The notes beneath the pieces are model-generated. The model saw only the letters and a list, made by a program, of their open reading frames with translations, had not been told where the DNA came from and made no database searches. Of a stretch of DNA of 64,000 nucleotides, positions 1-10,259 are shown one piece after another. Origin of the DNA: Prosopocoilus inquinatus (Eukaryota; Arthropoda; Insecta; Coleoptera; Lucanidae); assembly GCA_036172665.1 (NCBI GenBank), contig CM069870.1, positions 70,494,212-70,558,211 of the forward strand. The letters run 5' to 3'. Position 1 is the stretch's first letter, and every line of letters begins with the position of its first letter. Made by a program: the position numbers and the translations under genes.

Positions 1-370
1 AGGAGCAAATCCCGCTTCAGTTTGTCTATCCTACTGCAATGTTAGGTCAAAAAGCGATAGTAAGATGTCGCTATTTTATATGTTCGCCACAATTAACGTC
101 AAAGTTACGTTATCTACATGACGTGATGCGGCTTGACGTACAAAGCGATTAAGACGTCGCTTGGGGGGGCGAAACACGTTACTTCATCGTCATTATCACG
201 TCATTATGTCGTTTATTTACGTCACAATTAACGTCAAAGTTACGTTACCTACATGACGTGATACAGCTTGACGTGTAAAGTGATTAATACGTGGCTCAGA
301 CGTCTTTTGGATGTTAAAATGACGACATGACGGCTTTATAACGCCCTTTTCACGTCACTATGCTAGCTGG
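1..370. repeat. TGACGT-rich direct repeats
   Basis: Two direct copies of a ~74-bp unit lie at about 88-161 and 223-296, 135 bp apart and differing at only a few positions. The block is dense in TGACGT/ACGTCA. After the first unit the sequence runs into CGCTTGGG, whose reverse complement begins CCCAAGCG and resembles the CCCAAGC termini of the element at 18.0-22.2 kb, which also has many TGACG motifs. It may be the end of a related element cut by the window edge. No coding capacity is visible. Confidence 0.5.
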
Positions 371-763
371 GTAGGCCACTGCCAAAAAATGTTTTATTAT
401 TTAAAAAGAAGCATATAGATAAGGTACCCAAAGTACCGAAAGTCCGCTAAGCAGAAAATTACATTCTTTTGATTATTTCTTTTAACATTTACATTTTAAA
501 TTAGACGCAACTTTCCATTTCAAATCGGAATTAAATGACGTGTTGCTGTCGTACCGTGACAAAATACCAAACCGATTAGGACCAATGCCTGAAACCGGGA
601 CAATCCGGATTAAACCGGGACACGTGGTAAGCCTAACTATATTCAACCCAAGCGAAAAATTAAAAAAGAAATTAAAATTAAATGAACAAAATCAAATCAA
701 GGTCAACCTAAGCAAATTCAATTGTTTAACTTCTTCGCCGCGCTGTACCTTAAAGGAATCACA
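371..763. other. AT-rich sequence, nothing recognised
   Basis: This stretch is AT-rich with short repeated words and one exact TCAAGGTCA at 697-705, the reverse of the TGACCTTGA core found in later arrays. A possible 107-codon reading frame covers part of it, but it overlaps the repeat that follows and has no recognisable motif, so I do not call a gene. Confidence 0.5.
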
Positions 764-1265
764 TCTCGTCGTGACAATATTAAAGATGCCCATACACGTA
801 CGGAATTGCCAAAAGCATGAAATGCAGAGAGAAAAGGCCCCCTTATTCTTACCCACTGATTAAAGTCGTGTAGTCGTTCATCACATTTTTTAGGCAGATC
901 ACTGTTTTATTAACTTCCCCCCCCCCTCACCCCTTCATACAACCAGCTACACCAAAGGGCAAAACATGTAACTGTCTGCAGACAGAGAAAAACAATCAGC
1001 GTGCGTGAAAGCTTAATAAATATAAACTCTAAACCACATTTCGCCGCGACAATATTAATGATGTCCATACACGCACGGAATTGCCAGTTTCAGGAAATTT
1101 CGTTGTTTCAAAAAGGACTGACTGCAGCAGGAAATTTAAAATTATCACTACACGAAAAAAGAAGAAACACGTACAAGACATTCTGAGGTTAACCGAGTCT
1201 GAGCAAATCACGTTTCGCCGTGACAATATTAAAGATGCCCATACACGTAGCGGTAGTGAATTGCC
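764..1265 (+). repeat. Three-copy ~50-bp dispersed repeat
   Basis: Three direct copies of a ~48-54 bp unit occur at 764-810, 1038-1085 and 1212-1265. Each has the core GACAATATTAAAGATGCCC or a near variant, followed by ATACACG and GAATTGCC. The third copy has a 6-bp insertion before GAATTGCC. The spacing is irregular (274 and 174 bp), so this is a degenerate local amplification and not a regular satellite. Confidence 0.7.
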
Positions 1266-1439
1266 AACTCTCAGGATGTTACTTCATAGAAAGAATGTGA
1301 TGATGTAAGTGCATCATATTGTAGGGATGTATGGGATGTTAGGTTAGACAGTCGAGTGGTATGTACACTTCAATTGTTTTTGTAGACAGGCTTTTATCTT
1401 TTTTCTTCTTTTTTTTTTTGAAACAACATCGAATCAACA

Positions 1440-1760
1440 GATCTATTACGAAGCGTCTCGTCTGTAAAAATGACGAAGCAAATATGCCGGTGGTATTTTA
1501 TTCGAATCAAATGAGGCGAGCGCGGCGACTTGATGATGATTCCGTCTCGTTCGCTATCGCGGCGCTGCGGTCGCTCCGTCGTTCTTGCAACAAGACGCGC
1601 TCCAGATTGCACTTGTTTGCGCGTCTGGCGGCGGATGCGGACGTTCGTTTTTGCAATTAATCAAAGCCAGAACCGCGGCGCCGACCTCGTACATCTCGCA
1701 TATTAAGCCGCATTAATCAGCCAATTAGACGTTTAATCGATGCCGTACGGCTCGTTTTTT
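1440..1760. other. GC-rich island with homeodomain-type words
   Basis: The composition rises clearly above the AT-rich background, with many CpG dinucleotides and several TAATTA/ATTAAT-type words (GCAATTAATCAAAGCC, CCAATTAG). There is no reading frame with a convincing start or splice context. This could be a conserved noncoding regulatory element, but that is inference from composition alone. Confidence 0.3.
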
Positions 1761-2090
1761 GCCGTCATTCTTCTTTTTCTTGTGCTCCTCCGACGCGACT
1801 TACGTAACGCGCCTGCATAACGAGCTCCTATTTTTTGCGGTCGATCACTTTTACTTTCGGTTTGGAAAGGTTCGTTTCTTTTTGATGTCGTGGTGTAAAA
1901 GTACCAGTCCCGAACGGAAAACGACAATTCCACCAAAGTTTCTGTTTGCTTTTTTAAGTTCCGCGCCGTAATCGATACTGCTAATGATAACTGAAATGTT
2001 GCGGCACGCTCTCTTCCTTTATCTGTATTATAAAAAAAAAACGAGCAACACAATTTAGGGGGGTACGTACGAAAACTGAACTTTTTCTTG

Positions 2091-2269
2091 CATTTTTGAA
2101 TTCCCGAGCAAATTCTAGCCTGAAATGATGTGTCGCACTATGGGTCTATCTTGATTGGTTCTCGAGTTGTACAATTAAAAACAAATGAAAAAAGTCGAAA
2201 ACCGCTCGCTCTAGACCCATGATGCGACCCATCATTTCAGACTAGAATTCACTCAGGAATTCAAAAATG
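2091..2269. mobile_element. Palindromic MITE, copy 1
   Basis: The left arm (about 2091-2148) and right arm (about 2212-2269) are inverted repeats of ~58 bp around a 63-bp centre. Shared blocks include GAATTCC, TTCTAG, CTGAAATGATG and the inner TATGGGTCTA/TAGACCCAT. It has no coding capacity, as is usual for a foldback-type MITE. No target-site duplication is obvious. Confidence 0.75.
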
Positions 2270-2841
2270 TCATTAAAATATGACTCGGTGTTTCTCGGCA
2301 ACCCGCTATTCAATTGTTTTTTTTTGCGTTGCGAATTATCTGCTGAGTTACCGGGAATCCGGTGAGGGGGGGGGGGACTTCTGAACATTTGTTATAAATT
2401 TATGCCATTCGATTTGTACTGTTTTGTACTTATTATTTCTGTTACAATTGAAAACAAATGAAAAAGAAGAAAATCGAAGAGAGTTCGCACTAGACCTATC
2501 TTGCGACCCTTTAGGTCAGCCAGATTTTACTAAGGGTTTGAAAAATACCGTCAGGGTAGCCTCCATTTAAGTTAGGCAAAAAATTATATTTATTAAAAAA
2601 AAAAACAAAAACAAAAATAAAAGAAATTTCAAATAACAGCATTTTTCGTAGCCTGCCTTGTTTTCTATTCAATCTAGGTGAGAAATTAAAAAATAAAAAA
2701 AAAATAAAGCCAAACAAGCAAGTTTCTGTTTTCTTTTTAAAGTTCCGCGCCGTAATGGATACTGCTAATGATTACTGAAATGTTGCGGCACGCTTTCTTC
2801 CTTTATCTGTATTATATATACGAAAACTGAACTTTTTCTTG

Positions 2842-3020
2842 CATTTTTAAATTCCCGCGCAAATTCTAGCCTGAAATGATGTGTCGCACCATGGGTCTAT
2901 CTTTATTGGTTCTCGAGTTGTACAATTAAAAACAAATGAAAAAAGTCGAAAACCGCTCGCTCTAGACCCATGATGCGACCCATCATTTCAGGCTAGAATT
3001 CACTCAGGAATTCAAAAATG
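2842..3020. mobile_element. Palindromic MITE, copy 2
   Basis: This is nearly identical to the element at 2091-2269 and has the same two arms and centre. Its flanks also match those of copy 1, so it arose by duplication of a larger segment and not by independent insertion. Confidence 0.75.
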
Positions 3021-3299
3021 TCATTAAAAATATGACTTTGACGTACGTATTTATTGACAACTCGATATTCAATTGTTTTTTTTTGCGTTGCGAATTATCT
3101 ACTGAGTTGCCGAGAACCCGACGGAGGGGCGGGGGAGACTTCCGAGCATTTGTTATAAATTTATACCGTAAGGTTCGTACATTTCTGTAGTATCATTGAA
3201 AACAAATGAAACAAATAGTCGAAAACCGCTCGCGCCAGACCCCATGTTGCGATTTTTCACTTCAGGCTGGAATTTACTCAGGATTTCAAAGTAATATTG

Positions 3300-4670
3300 A
3301 AAGAGAAAATTAAGCAAGCGTTAAGTCCAAGACAAACTGTATGGTCAACACAATCTATCTCTATTCAAACCAGGCAAAAAAATTATTCGAATAAAATTTT
3401 AAAAAAGAAACAATAAATGGATTAAAACTGAACAAACAAATTTCAAAATTTCAAGATTTCAAGATCAATCCAACCCGACTGAACTCTGTTCAACCTAGTC
3501 AAAAAAACAGCTGAACCCTGTTCAACGTAGGAAAAAAATTTTAAAAAAATAATAAGTAAATTAAAAATGTAAAAAATTAAAATAAGTAATCAATCAAGTT
3601 CCAAAACAAATTTCAGAATGCACCCAAGCCAAATCAACTAAATTCAACCTAATTCTAATCAACCTAGGCGGAAGATTAAAAATTAAAAAATTAAAAAAAT
3701 AAATAAAAGCAAACAAACATTCAGTCAAAAGATAGAATTCAAGGTCATACCAATCTAACTGACCTCAACTCTAATTTTGTTCAACCCAGGCAAGAAATTA
3801 GAAATTGAAAACGTTAAAGAAAACTAAACATTAAAGTTAACCAATTTATTACAATCAAAACAAGTTGCAAGGTCAACGCAACCCAAAAAACCAACCGAAC
3901 TCAAAGCAAATCTGTTCAATCCAGGCAAAAAAATTAAAAATTTAGGAAGGTAAAAATAAACTAAAAATTAAAGGGCAATTACATTTTTAGGTTGTTTTTT
4001 TTTAATTATTAAATTTGCAAAACGTCAAGTAAGTCAATAAATTACTCTTTTAGCTCGTTTTTAAAAAGCTTTTTATTTGTTTCATATTTTTAGGTTAAGG
4101 TTGAATTCAGTTGGGTTAACATTGAGATTCCTGTCACGTGTTCAAATTTTTAATTTGTTTAAAGTTTTTTTTCTTTAATTTTAATATCTTGCTGCGGTTG
4201 GGCAGAGTTAAATTTGGGCTAGTTTGCTTTACGTTACGAATTTCAATAGGACCGGATGGATAGAAACTCTGTGCTAACTGTCGAAATTGTCGAAATTTTA
4301 TTCGTTCTCATTTTGTTTTTGTTTTTTTTTTTTTGGAAGCTACGATCTCCACTTGTGGACGAACATTCAAAATCTTAAAAAAGCTCAAACATTTTCAATT
4401 TCTTTTTAGTTTCTGTTCCCTTATAGAAAACAGAAGAAAATAGAAAACTAGGTTGAGTTGGATTAACCTTGAAATTCACAGTAGACTTTTTTTATTTTTA
4501 GTTTTTTTTTTCTTTTAATTTTTGTAATTTTGAATAGAATTACAGTTCAGTGTTGGTATGGGTTAACCTTGAAATATGTTTTCGGACATGATGGTTATTT
4601 ATTTACTTTAAATTTATTGTTATTTTTAGTTTTGTCCAATTTTTTCCAAAAAGATTTGGCGTTAATTGAA
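3300..4670. repeat. Degenerate AT-rich repeats with AACC/AGGCAAAAA words
   Basis: The stretch consists of A-rich sequence with recurring words such as CAACCTAGGC, AAAATTAAAAAT and AAGGTCA. One exact TCAAGGTCA lies at 3739-3747. It appears to be the minus-strand version of the TGACCTTGA arrays found at 10.3-12.7 kb. Unit borders are too eroded to place. No gene is visible. Confidence 0.5.
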
Positions 4671-4676
4671 TAAAAC

Positions 4677-4892
4677 TACACTCTATTTTTTATTGATAGG
4701 CGGTAAATCCGAAGTTATAAAATAATGTGGCTCTCCTATCGGTCAATTATTCGTGTCGCTTTTTTATTTTATTAAAATAGCAACTAGTTAGTAACGACTG
4801 GGGTCAATTTTGATACTTTTTGTCGTCTGTTAGTTACGTAATAAATTATAACAAATTTGTAAAATCCGCCTATCAATAAAAAATAGAGTATA
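4677..4892. mobile_element. MITE with ~27-bp inverted ends
   Basis: The left end (TACACTCTATTTTTTATTGA...) and right end are inverted repeats; the right end reads TATACTCTATTTTTTATTGA on the minus strand. Both continue into ATAGGCGG. The element is 216 bp and noncoding. Its right half recurs without the left end at 5870-5996 and 8251-8378, because those copies are carried by the 1.1-kb tandem repeat that starts inside this element. Confidence 0.7.
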
Positions 4893-6448
4893 GGTTCAGT
4901 TAAGCTGGATTGGGTTGGCCTTGAAATTTTGCTTTGGAACTCAATGTTTGTTTTTATTTTTCTTTTAAGTGTCCCTCCTATTCTTTATTCTTTTGCTTAG
5001 GTAAAATAGAACACTAAGGTGAAATGAGTTCACTTGTGTTGCGTTAACCTTCAAATTTATTTTATAAATTCAAACAATCAAAAAATCTTGATTGAAGCTC
5101 AAAAATAAGACCCAAAAAAAGAAATTAGATTAAAAGAAAATTAACTCTAAAAAATCATACCATCCTCGGTATTAAATACAAACGAAGAAAGATCAGATAA
5201 ACTTGATTCAAGATTAAATGAAGATGAAAAAATAAAGGAATTAAAAAAAATGTTAAAACTTAAAAAATAATATGAAAGACGAGTCAAAGCGATCGAACTC
5301 AACCTAGCTCGACCCAACCATAAGTAAGAAATTAAATCGAAAGTTTATTCTCAACACCCTTATGGAAAAAAAATTAAAAAGAAAAAATTAATTCTCATGA
5401 CTCGGAGACAATAAACGACTCAAAAAAGGTTGAATCCCAAATATAAAACTCAAAATGCAAAAGAAAAAACTAAATCGGAATTAAGTCTAACCGAAGAAAC
5501 ACTAGTTAAACTCAACCAAATATTATTATTGTTATTATAACCTTAAAAAAAGAATTAAAAAAAGACTTAAAAATATTATAATAAAAAAAATGCAATTCGC
5601 CGAAAAAACCAATTCTGAAGCTATCAACTTTATCATTTCGCTTCCAAAACGTGCAAACAAACTCCACTGAACTTTAATTTTTGTTTGCTTCTATTATTTT
5701 CCGTTCTTTTTTTTAAATTTTTTACTTGGATTCAATACAATTAGGTAATTTACAAACTTAAGAATTAAAACCTAAAACTAAAAAAAGGAAGTAGGAAATG
5801 AAATATTAATTGAAACTAATTTCAACCCAACTGAACTCAAACTCAATCTAAGAAAGAAATTAAAAATTATAATAAAATAGCAACTAGTTAGTAACGATTT
5901 GGGGTCAACTTTGACACTTTTTGTCGTCTGTTAGTTACGTAATAAATTATACCAATTTGTAAAATCGGCCTATCAATAAAAAAATAAAGTATAGGTTAAG
6001 TTAAGCTGGTTTGGGTTGGCCTTGAAATTTTGCTTTGGAACTTAATGTTTGTTTTTATTTTTCTTTTAAGTGCTCCTTTATTTTATAAATTCAAACAATC
6101 AAAAATCTCGATTGAATCTCAAAAATAAGACCCAAAAAGAGAAATTAGATTTAAAAAAAATTAACTCTAAAAAATCATACCATCCTCGGTATTAAATACA
6201 AACGAAGAAAGATCAGTTAAACTTGATTCAAGGTTAAATGAAGATGAAAAAATAAAGGAATTAAAAAAAAATGTTAAAACTTAAAAAATAATATGAAAGA
6301 CGAGTCAAACCGATCGAACTCAACCTAACTCGACCCATCCACAAGTAAGAAATTAAATCGAAAGTTTATTCTCAAAACCCTTATGGAAAAAAAATTAAAA
6401 AGAAAAAATTAATTCTCATGACTCGGAGACAATAAACGACTCAAAAGG

Positions 6449-7806
6449 TTGAACTCATTTTACAAAAAAATGTTTCAAGTGAAAGTTACTTGGAATCACG
6501 TGGAGCACAGTTTAAAATTAGTTTGGTGTATACAGAGTGTTCCGTTTGGCCTGGGCGTCAGGTCACCTCGTTATTTTAAATGGAACACCCTGTATATTAT
6601 TACATTTTCGGATTCCGGACTGAATTTTAATGTGACTTTATGTACCACACATGGGGTCTAATCTGAACCATTTTCGCGGTATTCAATTTTTTTTAGAAAA
6701 TCGTCGCTGTTGCAGTACATCAAACAAATGCATTATTTTTTAAACTTTATTTGATCTTGAGTCCAGTTTAATTAGTCTTTCTTCGTTTGGATTTAATACG
6801 AAGGCATGATTTTTTAAAGATCTAAGATCTATTTTTTTGCTTTTTGAATTTTTTTCTTTGAGTTCTACATTTGGGCTTTAAGATTTTTTGAGTGTTTCAA
6901 TATTGAGATTAAAGTTTTCCCCCGTTTTTTTTTGTCGCATTGGTATTTTGAGTAATAATTTTCGTTTTAATTTGCTTTAACATTTTTTAAATTCTTTATT
7001 TTTTTATCTTCATTTGACCTTCAGTCCAGTTTAATTTATTGGTCTTTCTTCGTTTGGATTTAATACCAAGTAAAGTATGATTTTTCAAAGTTTTAATTTT
7101 TTGTGCTTTTAATTTAATTCTTTGTCTTTTGCATCCTGTATTTGAACTTCAAGATTTTTTGATTGTTTGAATTTTGAGATTAAATTTTGTGTTTTTATGG
7201 TCGCATTTGGATTATGAGTATCAACTTTCAGTCAATTAAATCTCATGCCTCAAAAATTCAAAGACGTTGAGTTTTTGAGTCGCGAGATTAATTTTTTTCT
7301 TTTCAGTGTTTTTTTTTTTGCCTTAGAGATTTTCAGCATTAATTTTCGATTTAATTTCTTACTTATGGTTGGGTCGAGTTAGGTTGAACTCGAACACCTT
7401 CACTCGAATTCATATTATTTCTTCCGTTTCAACATTTTTTAAGTCTTCATTTTTTGATCTTCATTTGACCTTGAGCCGAATTTAATAATTGGTCTTTCTT
7501 CGTTTGGATTTAATAGCAAGAAAGGCATGATTTTTTAAAGTTTTAATTTTTATCGCTTTGAAATTTAATTTTTTGTTTTTCAGTTTTATATTTGGACTTC
7601 AATCAAGATTTTTTGAATTTTGAGATTAAATTTTTTCCTTAAAATTTTTTTTTGTCGCATGTTTGGATTTTGAATATCAATTTTCGTTCGAATTGTTTCC
7701 GGCCGAGTCATATTGAGTTCGAACACTTCTCGCCTCTTTATTTTTTTTAATCTTTATATACAGGCGGTTTCACTTAGGGCGACTTTCCGGTTCATATCTC
7801 CCCAGT
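6449..7806. mobile_element. Insertion splitting the tandem repeat; permuted relative of 9.4-10.2 kb
   Basis: The insert lies between two copies of GTTGAA in the repeat unit, consistent with a 5-6 bp target duplication. Its first ~290 bp (to about 6740) match the reverse complement of 9420-9700. Its last ~570 bp (7230-7806) match the reverse complement of about 9700-10220. In the 9.4-kb copy these blocks are joined in the opposite order, at the point where the insert has its outer ends. The interior holds three copies of a ~250-450 bp AT-rich unit around 6748, 7012 and 7462. Confidence 0.65.
6531..6594. mobile_element. 64-bp mini-MITE nested in the insert
   Basis: It begins TACAGAGTGTTCC and ends GGAACACCCTGTA, giving 13-bp inverted ends with one mismatch. 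It is flanked by TA dinucleotides. The same 64-bp unit lies in reverse orientation at 9558-9621, because its host element is inverted there. The flanking TA is typical of Tc1/mariner-related MITEs. Confidence 0.6.
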
Positions 7807-8739
7807 TGAATCCCAAATAATAAAACTCAAAATGCAAAAGAAAAAACTAAATCCGAATTAAATCCAACCGAAGAAACACTAGTTAAACTCAACCAAATAT
7901 TATTATTATTATTATTATAACCTTAAAAAAAGAATTAAAAAAGTCTTAAAAATATTATAATAAAAAAAATTGCAATTCGCCGAAAAAACCGATTCTGATG
8001 CTAACAACTTTATCATTTCGCTTCCAAAACGTGCAAACAAACTCCACTGGGCCCTAATTTTTGTTTGCTTCCATCATTTTTCCGTTTTTTTTTTCTTCCA
8101 AATTTTTAACATGGATTCAATACAATTAGGTAATTTACAAACTTAAGAATTAAAACCTAAAACTAAAAAAGGAAGTAGGAATTAAATATTAATTGAAACT
8201 AATTTCAACCGAACTGAACTCAAACTCAATCTAACAAAAAAATTAAAAATTATAATAAAATAGCAACTAGTTAGTAACGATTTGGGGTGAATTTTGACAC
8301 TTCTTGTCGTCTGTTAGTTATGTAATAAATTATACCAATTTGTAAAATCGGCCTGTCAATAAAAAAATAAAGTATAGGTTAAGTTAAGCTGGATTTGGTT
8401 GGCCTTGAAATTTTGCTTTGGAACTTAATGTTTGTTTTTATTATTCTTTTAAGTGTCCCTCCTATTTTTTATCTTTTTGCTTAGGTCAAATAGAACACTA
8501 AAGTGAACTGAGTTCACTTGTGTTAACGTTAACCTGCAAATTTATTTTGGACTTACTTAACTCTTTTATTTTTAGTTTTTTTTTTCTTAATTTTTATAAA
8601 CTATTGTTATTATTGTTTTATGATCCTTCTTCCCCATACGGACAGATCGATTACTCCTGTCTTCTTGTTTACCATCAAACAAGTTATCAAACATACAAGC
8701 ACGTCCTGTATCGATTACGATCGCTTTAATTTTATTTTC

Positions 8740-9190
8740 CGTTGATTGATGTTTTATTGCCTTTTAATTGTCGGTTGGTGTAATTGATGGGTCGATTGCT
8801 CAACTCGACGGGGCGGCACGAATCGAAAAAAAAAAGAAATCCGGGCTGAGCTGCGTCGAAATCTCTTAAATAAGCAGGAACCCGTTAATTTGTCGGCGCA
8901 TTGTGCGCCCGTCTCGTTAAGTGCATTAGTTTGGAAGTGCTAAGTCCAACCAAGTCTTTGTGTGTATGTACAGCGACCGCGTTCTACTTGCTCTACTTAT
9001 TATTTGGAAGGGTAAATAAACTTGCGACATAGCAGCCTGGCTTAAAGAGAAAAAGCGAACGCGTGTTTATTTAACTTACAATTATTTTCTTTTATCGGCC
9101 GTTTCGGTTTTAAAAGAAGAAGCGTTGCGTCTTGGTCGCTGCGGTGCTTCTTTGTTTAAGTTGCCTAACGCAATGACATTGTGGACTGTC
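8740..9190. other. GC-rich island
   Basis: This is a CpG-containing stretch of higher GC between AT-rich arrays. It contains GTTAATTTGTCGGCGCATTG and similar non-repetitive sequence. I see no reading frame, splice pattern or RNA structure that would support a gene. It may be a conserved noncoding element. Confidence 0.3.
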
Positions 9191-9199
9191 AAAAAAAAT

Positions 9200-9748
9200 G
9201 AAGTTTGCAGGTTGATTCTTGAAAAGGCCAAAAAATAGAAACTGACGAAAGAGTAGGACGTGGAAATTTCAAAATAAGTACATTTTCAAGTTTATGAATT
9301 CTTTTGTAAGAATTTATGTAACTTGGAATTTTCCTGGACGGTGTAACTGAAAAGACATTTTAAGATGAAACTTTCGCCAAAAACCGCAAGTCTCTAACGT
9401 CATTTGTTCGGAAGATATTTGCATTTGTTTGAAGTACTGCAACAGCGACGATTTTCTAAAAAAAATTGAATAACGCGAAAACGGTTCAGATTAGACCCCA
9501 TGTGTGGTACACAAAGTCACCTTAAAATTCAGTCCGGAATCCGAAAATGTAATAATATACAGGGTATTCCATTTAAAATAACGAGGTGACCTAACGCCCA
9601 GGCCAAACGGAACACTCTGTATACACCAAACTAATTTTAAACTGTGCTCCACATGATTCCAAGTAACTTTCACTTGAAACATTTTTTTGTGAAATGAGTA
9701 ACTGGAGAGATATGAACTGGAAAGCCGTCTTAAGTGGAACACCCTGTA
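9200..9748 (-). mobile_element. TACAGGGTGTTCC-type DNA element
   Basis: On the minus strand the element starts at 9748 with TACAGGGTGTTCCACTTAAG and continues through CCAGTTCATATCTCTCCAG. The sequence shared with 6449-6740 runs to about 9420, and unique element-like sequence continues to about 9200. The other terminus is not clear. The 64-bp mini-MITE is nested at 9558-9621. Short reading frames here have no recognisable transposase motif. TACAGGG ends recur across the window, so this is a successful family. Confidence 0.6.
9558..9621. mobile_element. 64-bp mini-MITE, second copy
   Basis: It begins TACAGGGTATTCC and ends GGAACACTCTGTA. It is the reverse-complement counterpart of 6531-6594 and has the same length. 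It was presumably present before its host element was duplicated. Confidence 0.6.
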
Positions 9749-10250
9749 TATAAAGATTAATAAAAAAATACAGAGACGAGAAATGTTCGAACTCAATATG
9801 ACTCGGCCGGAAACAATTCGAACGAAAATTGATACTCAAAATCCAAACACGCGATAAAAAAAAAATTTAAAGGAAAAAATTTAATCTCAAAATTCAAAAA
9901 ATCTTGATTGAAGTCCAAATGTAAAACTCAAAAACAAAAAATTAAAATTCAAAGCGATAAAAATTAAAACTTTAAAAAATCTTGGCTTCTTTGCTATTAA
10001 ATCCAAACGAAGAAAGACCAATTATTAAATTCGGCCCAAGGTCAAATGAAGATCAAAAAATAAATACTTAAAAAATGTAAGTCAAGTGAAAGTATTTGAA
10101 CTTTGAACTACCCTAACTCGACCCAACCATAAGTAAGAAATCAAATCTAAAATTGATACTCAAAACCTGTAAGGCAAAAAAAAACTGAAAAGAAAAAATT
10201 AAATCTCACGACTCAAAAAATGTTCAATGTTTTAGAATTTTTCTTTACTT
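9749..10250. repeat. AT-rich block inverted relative to 7230-7755
   Basis: Reverse-complement similarity with 7230-7755 covers GGCCGGAAACAATTCGAACG and the AAGAAAGACCAATTATTAAA region, with similar spacing. Together with 9200-9748 it forms one segment that recurs, permuted, at 6449-7806. No gene is visible. Confidence 0.6.
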
Positions 10251-10259
10251 CCATTTTTT

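Larger units (their letters stand above)
1958..3290 (+). repeat. Direct duplication (~430 bp) carrying a palindromic MITE
   Basis: The segment beginning GTTCCGCGCCGTAAT at about 1958 recurs at about 2742. Similarity continues through a palindromic element and a trailing stretch with TTTTTTTTGCGTTGCG, to about 2390 and 3170. Further decayed partial copies of the palindrome's right half lie near 2442-2516 and 3190-3290. The duplication unit is therefore larger than the MITE it contains. Confidence 0.8.
4770..8546 (+). repeat. ~1.1-kb tandem repeat, 2.3 copies, second copy interrupted
   Basis: Copy 1 spans about 4770-5869 and starts inside the MITE at AATAGCAACTAGTTAG. Copy 2 starts at about 5870, reads to 6448, is split by 6449-7806, and resumes at TTGAATCCC at about 7806 until 8250. 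Copy 3 is partial, 8251 to about 8546. The copies share the same order of words (TTGGCCTTGAAATTTTGC, GATCAG, AAGAAACACTAGTTAAAC). Copy 2 also lacks ~100 bp near 6080 present in copies 1 and 3. No coding capacity is visible. Confidence 0.8.

Noticed and set aside
1338..1350. Telomeric TTAGG repeat
   Set aside because: Less than three consecutive units; chance in AT-rich DNA.
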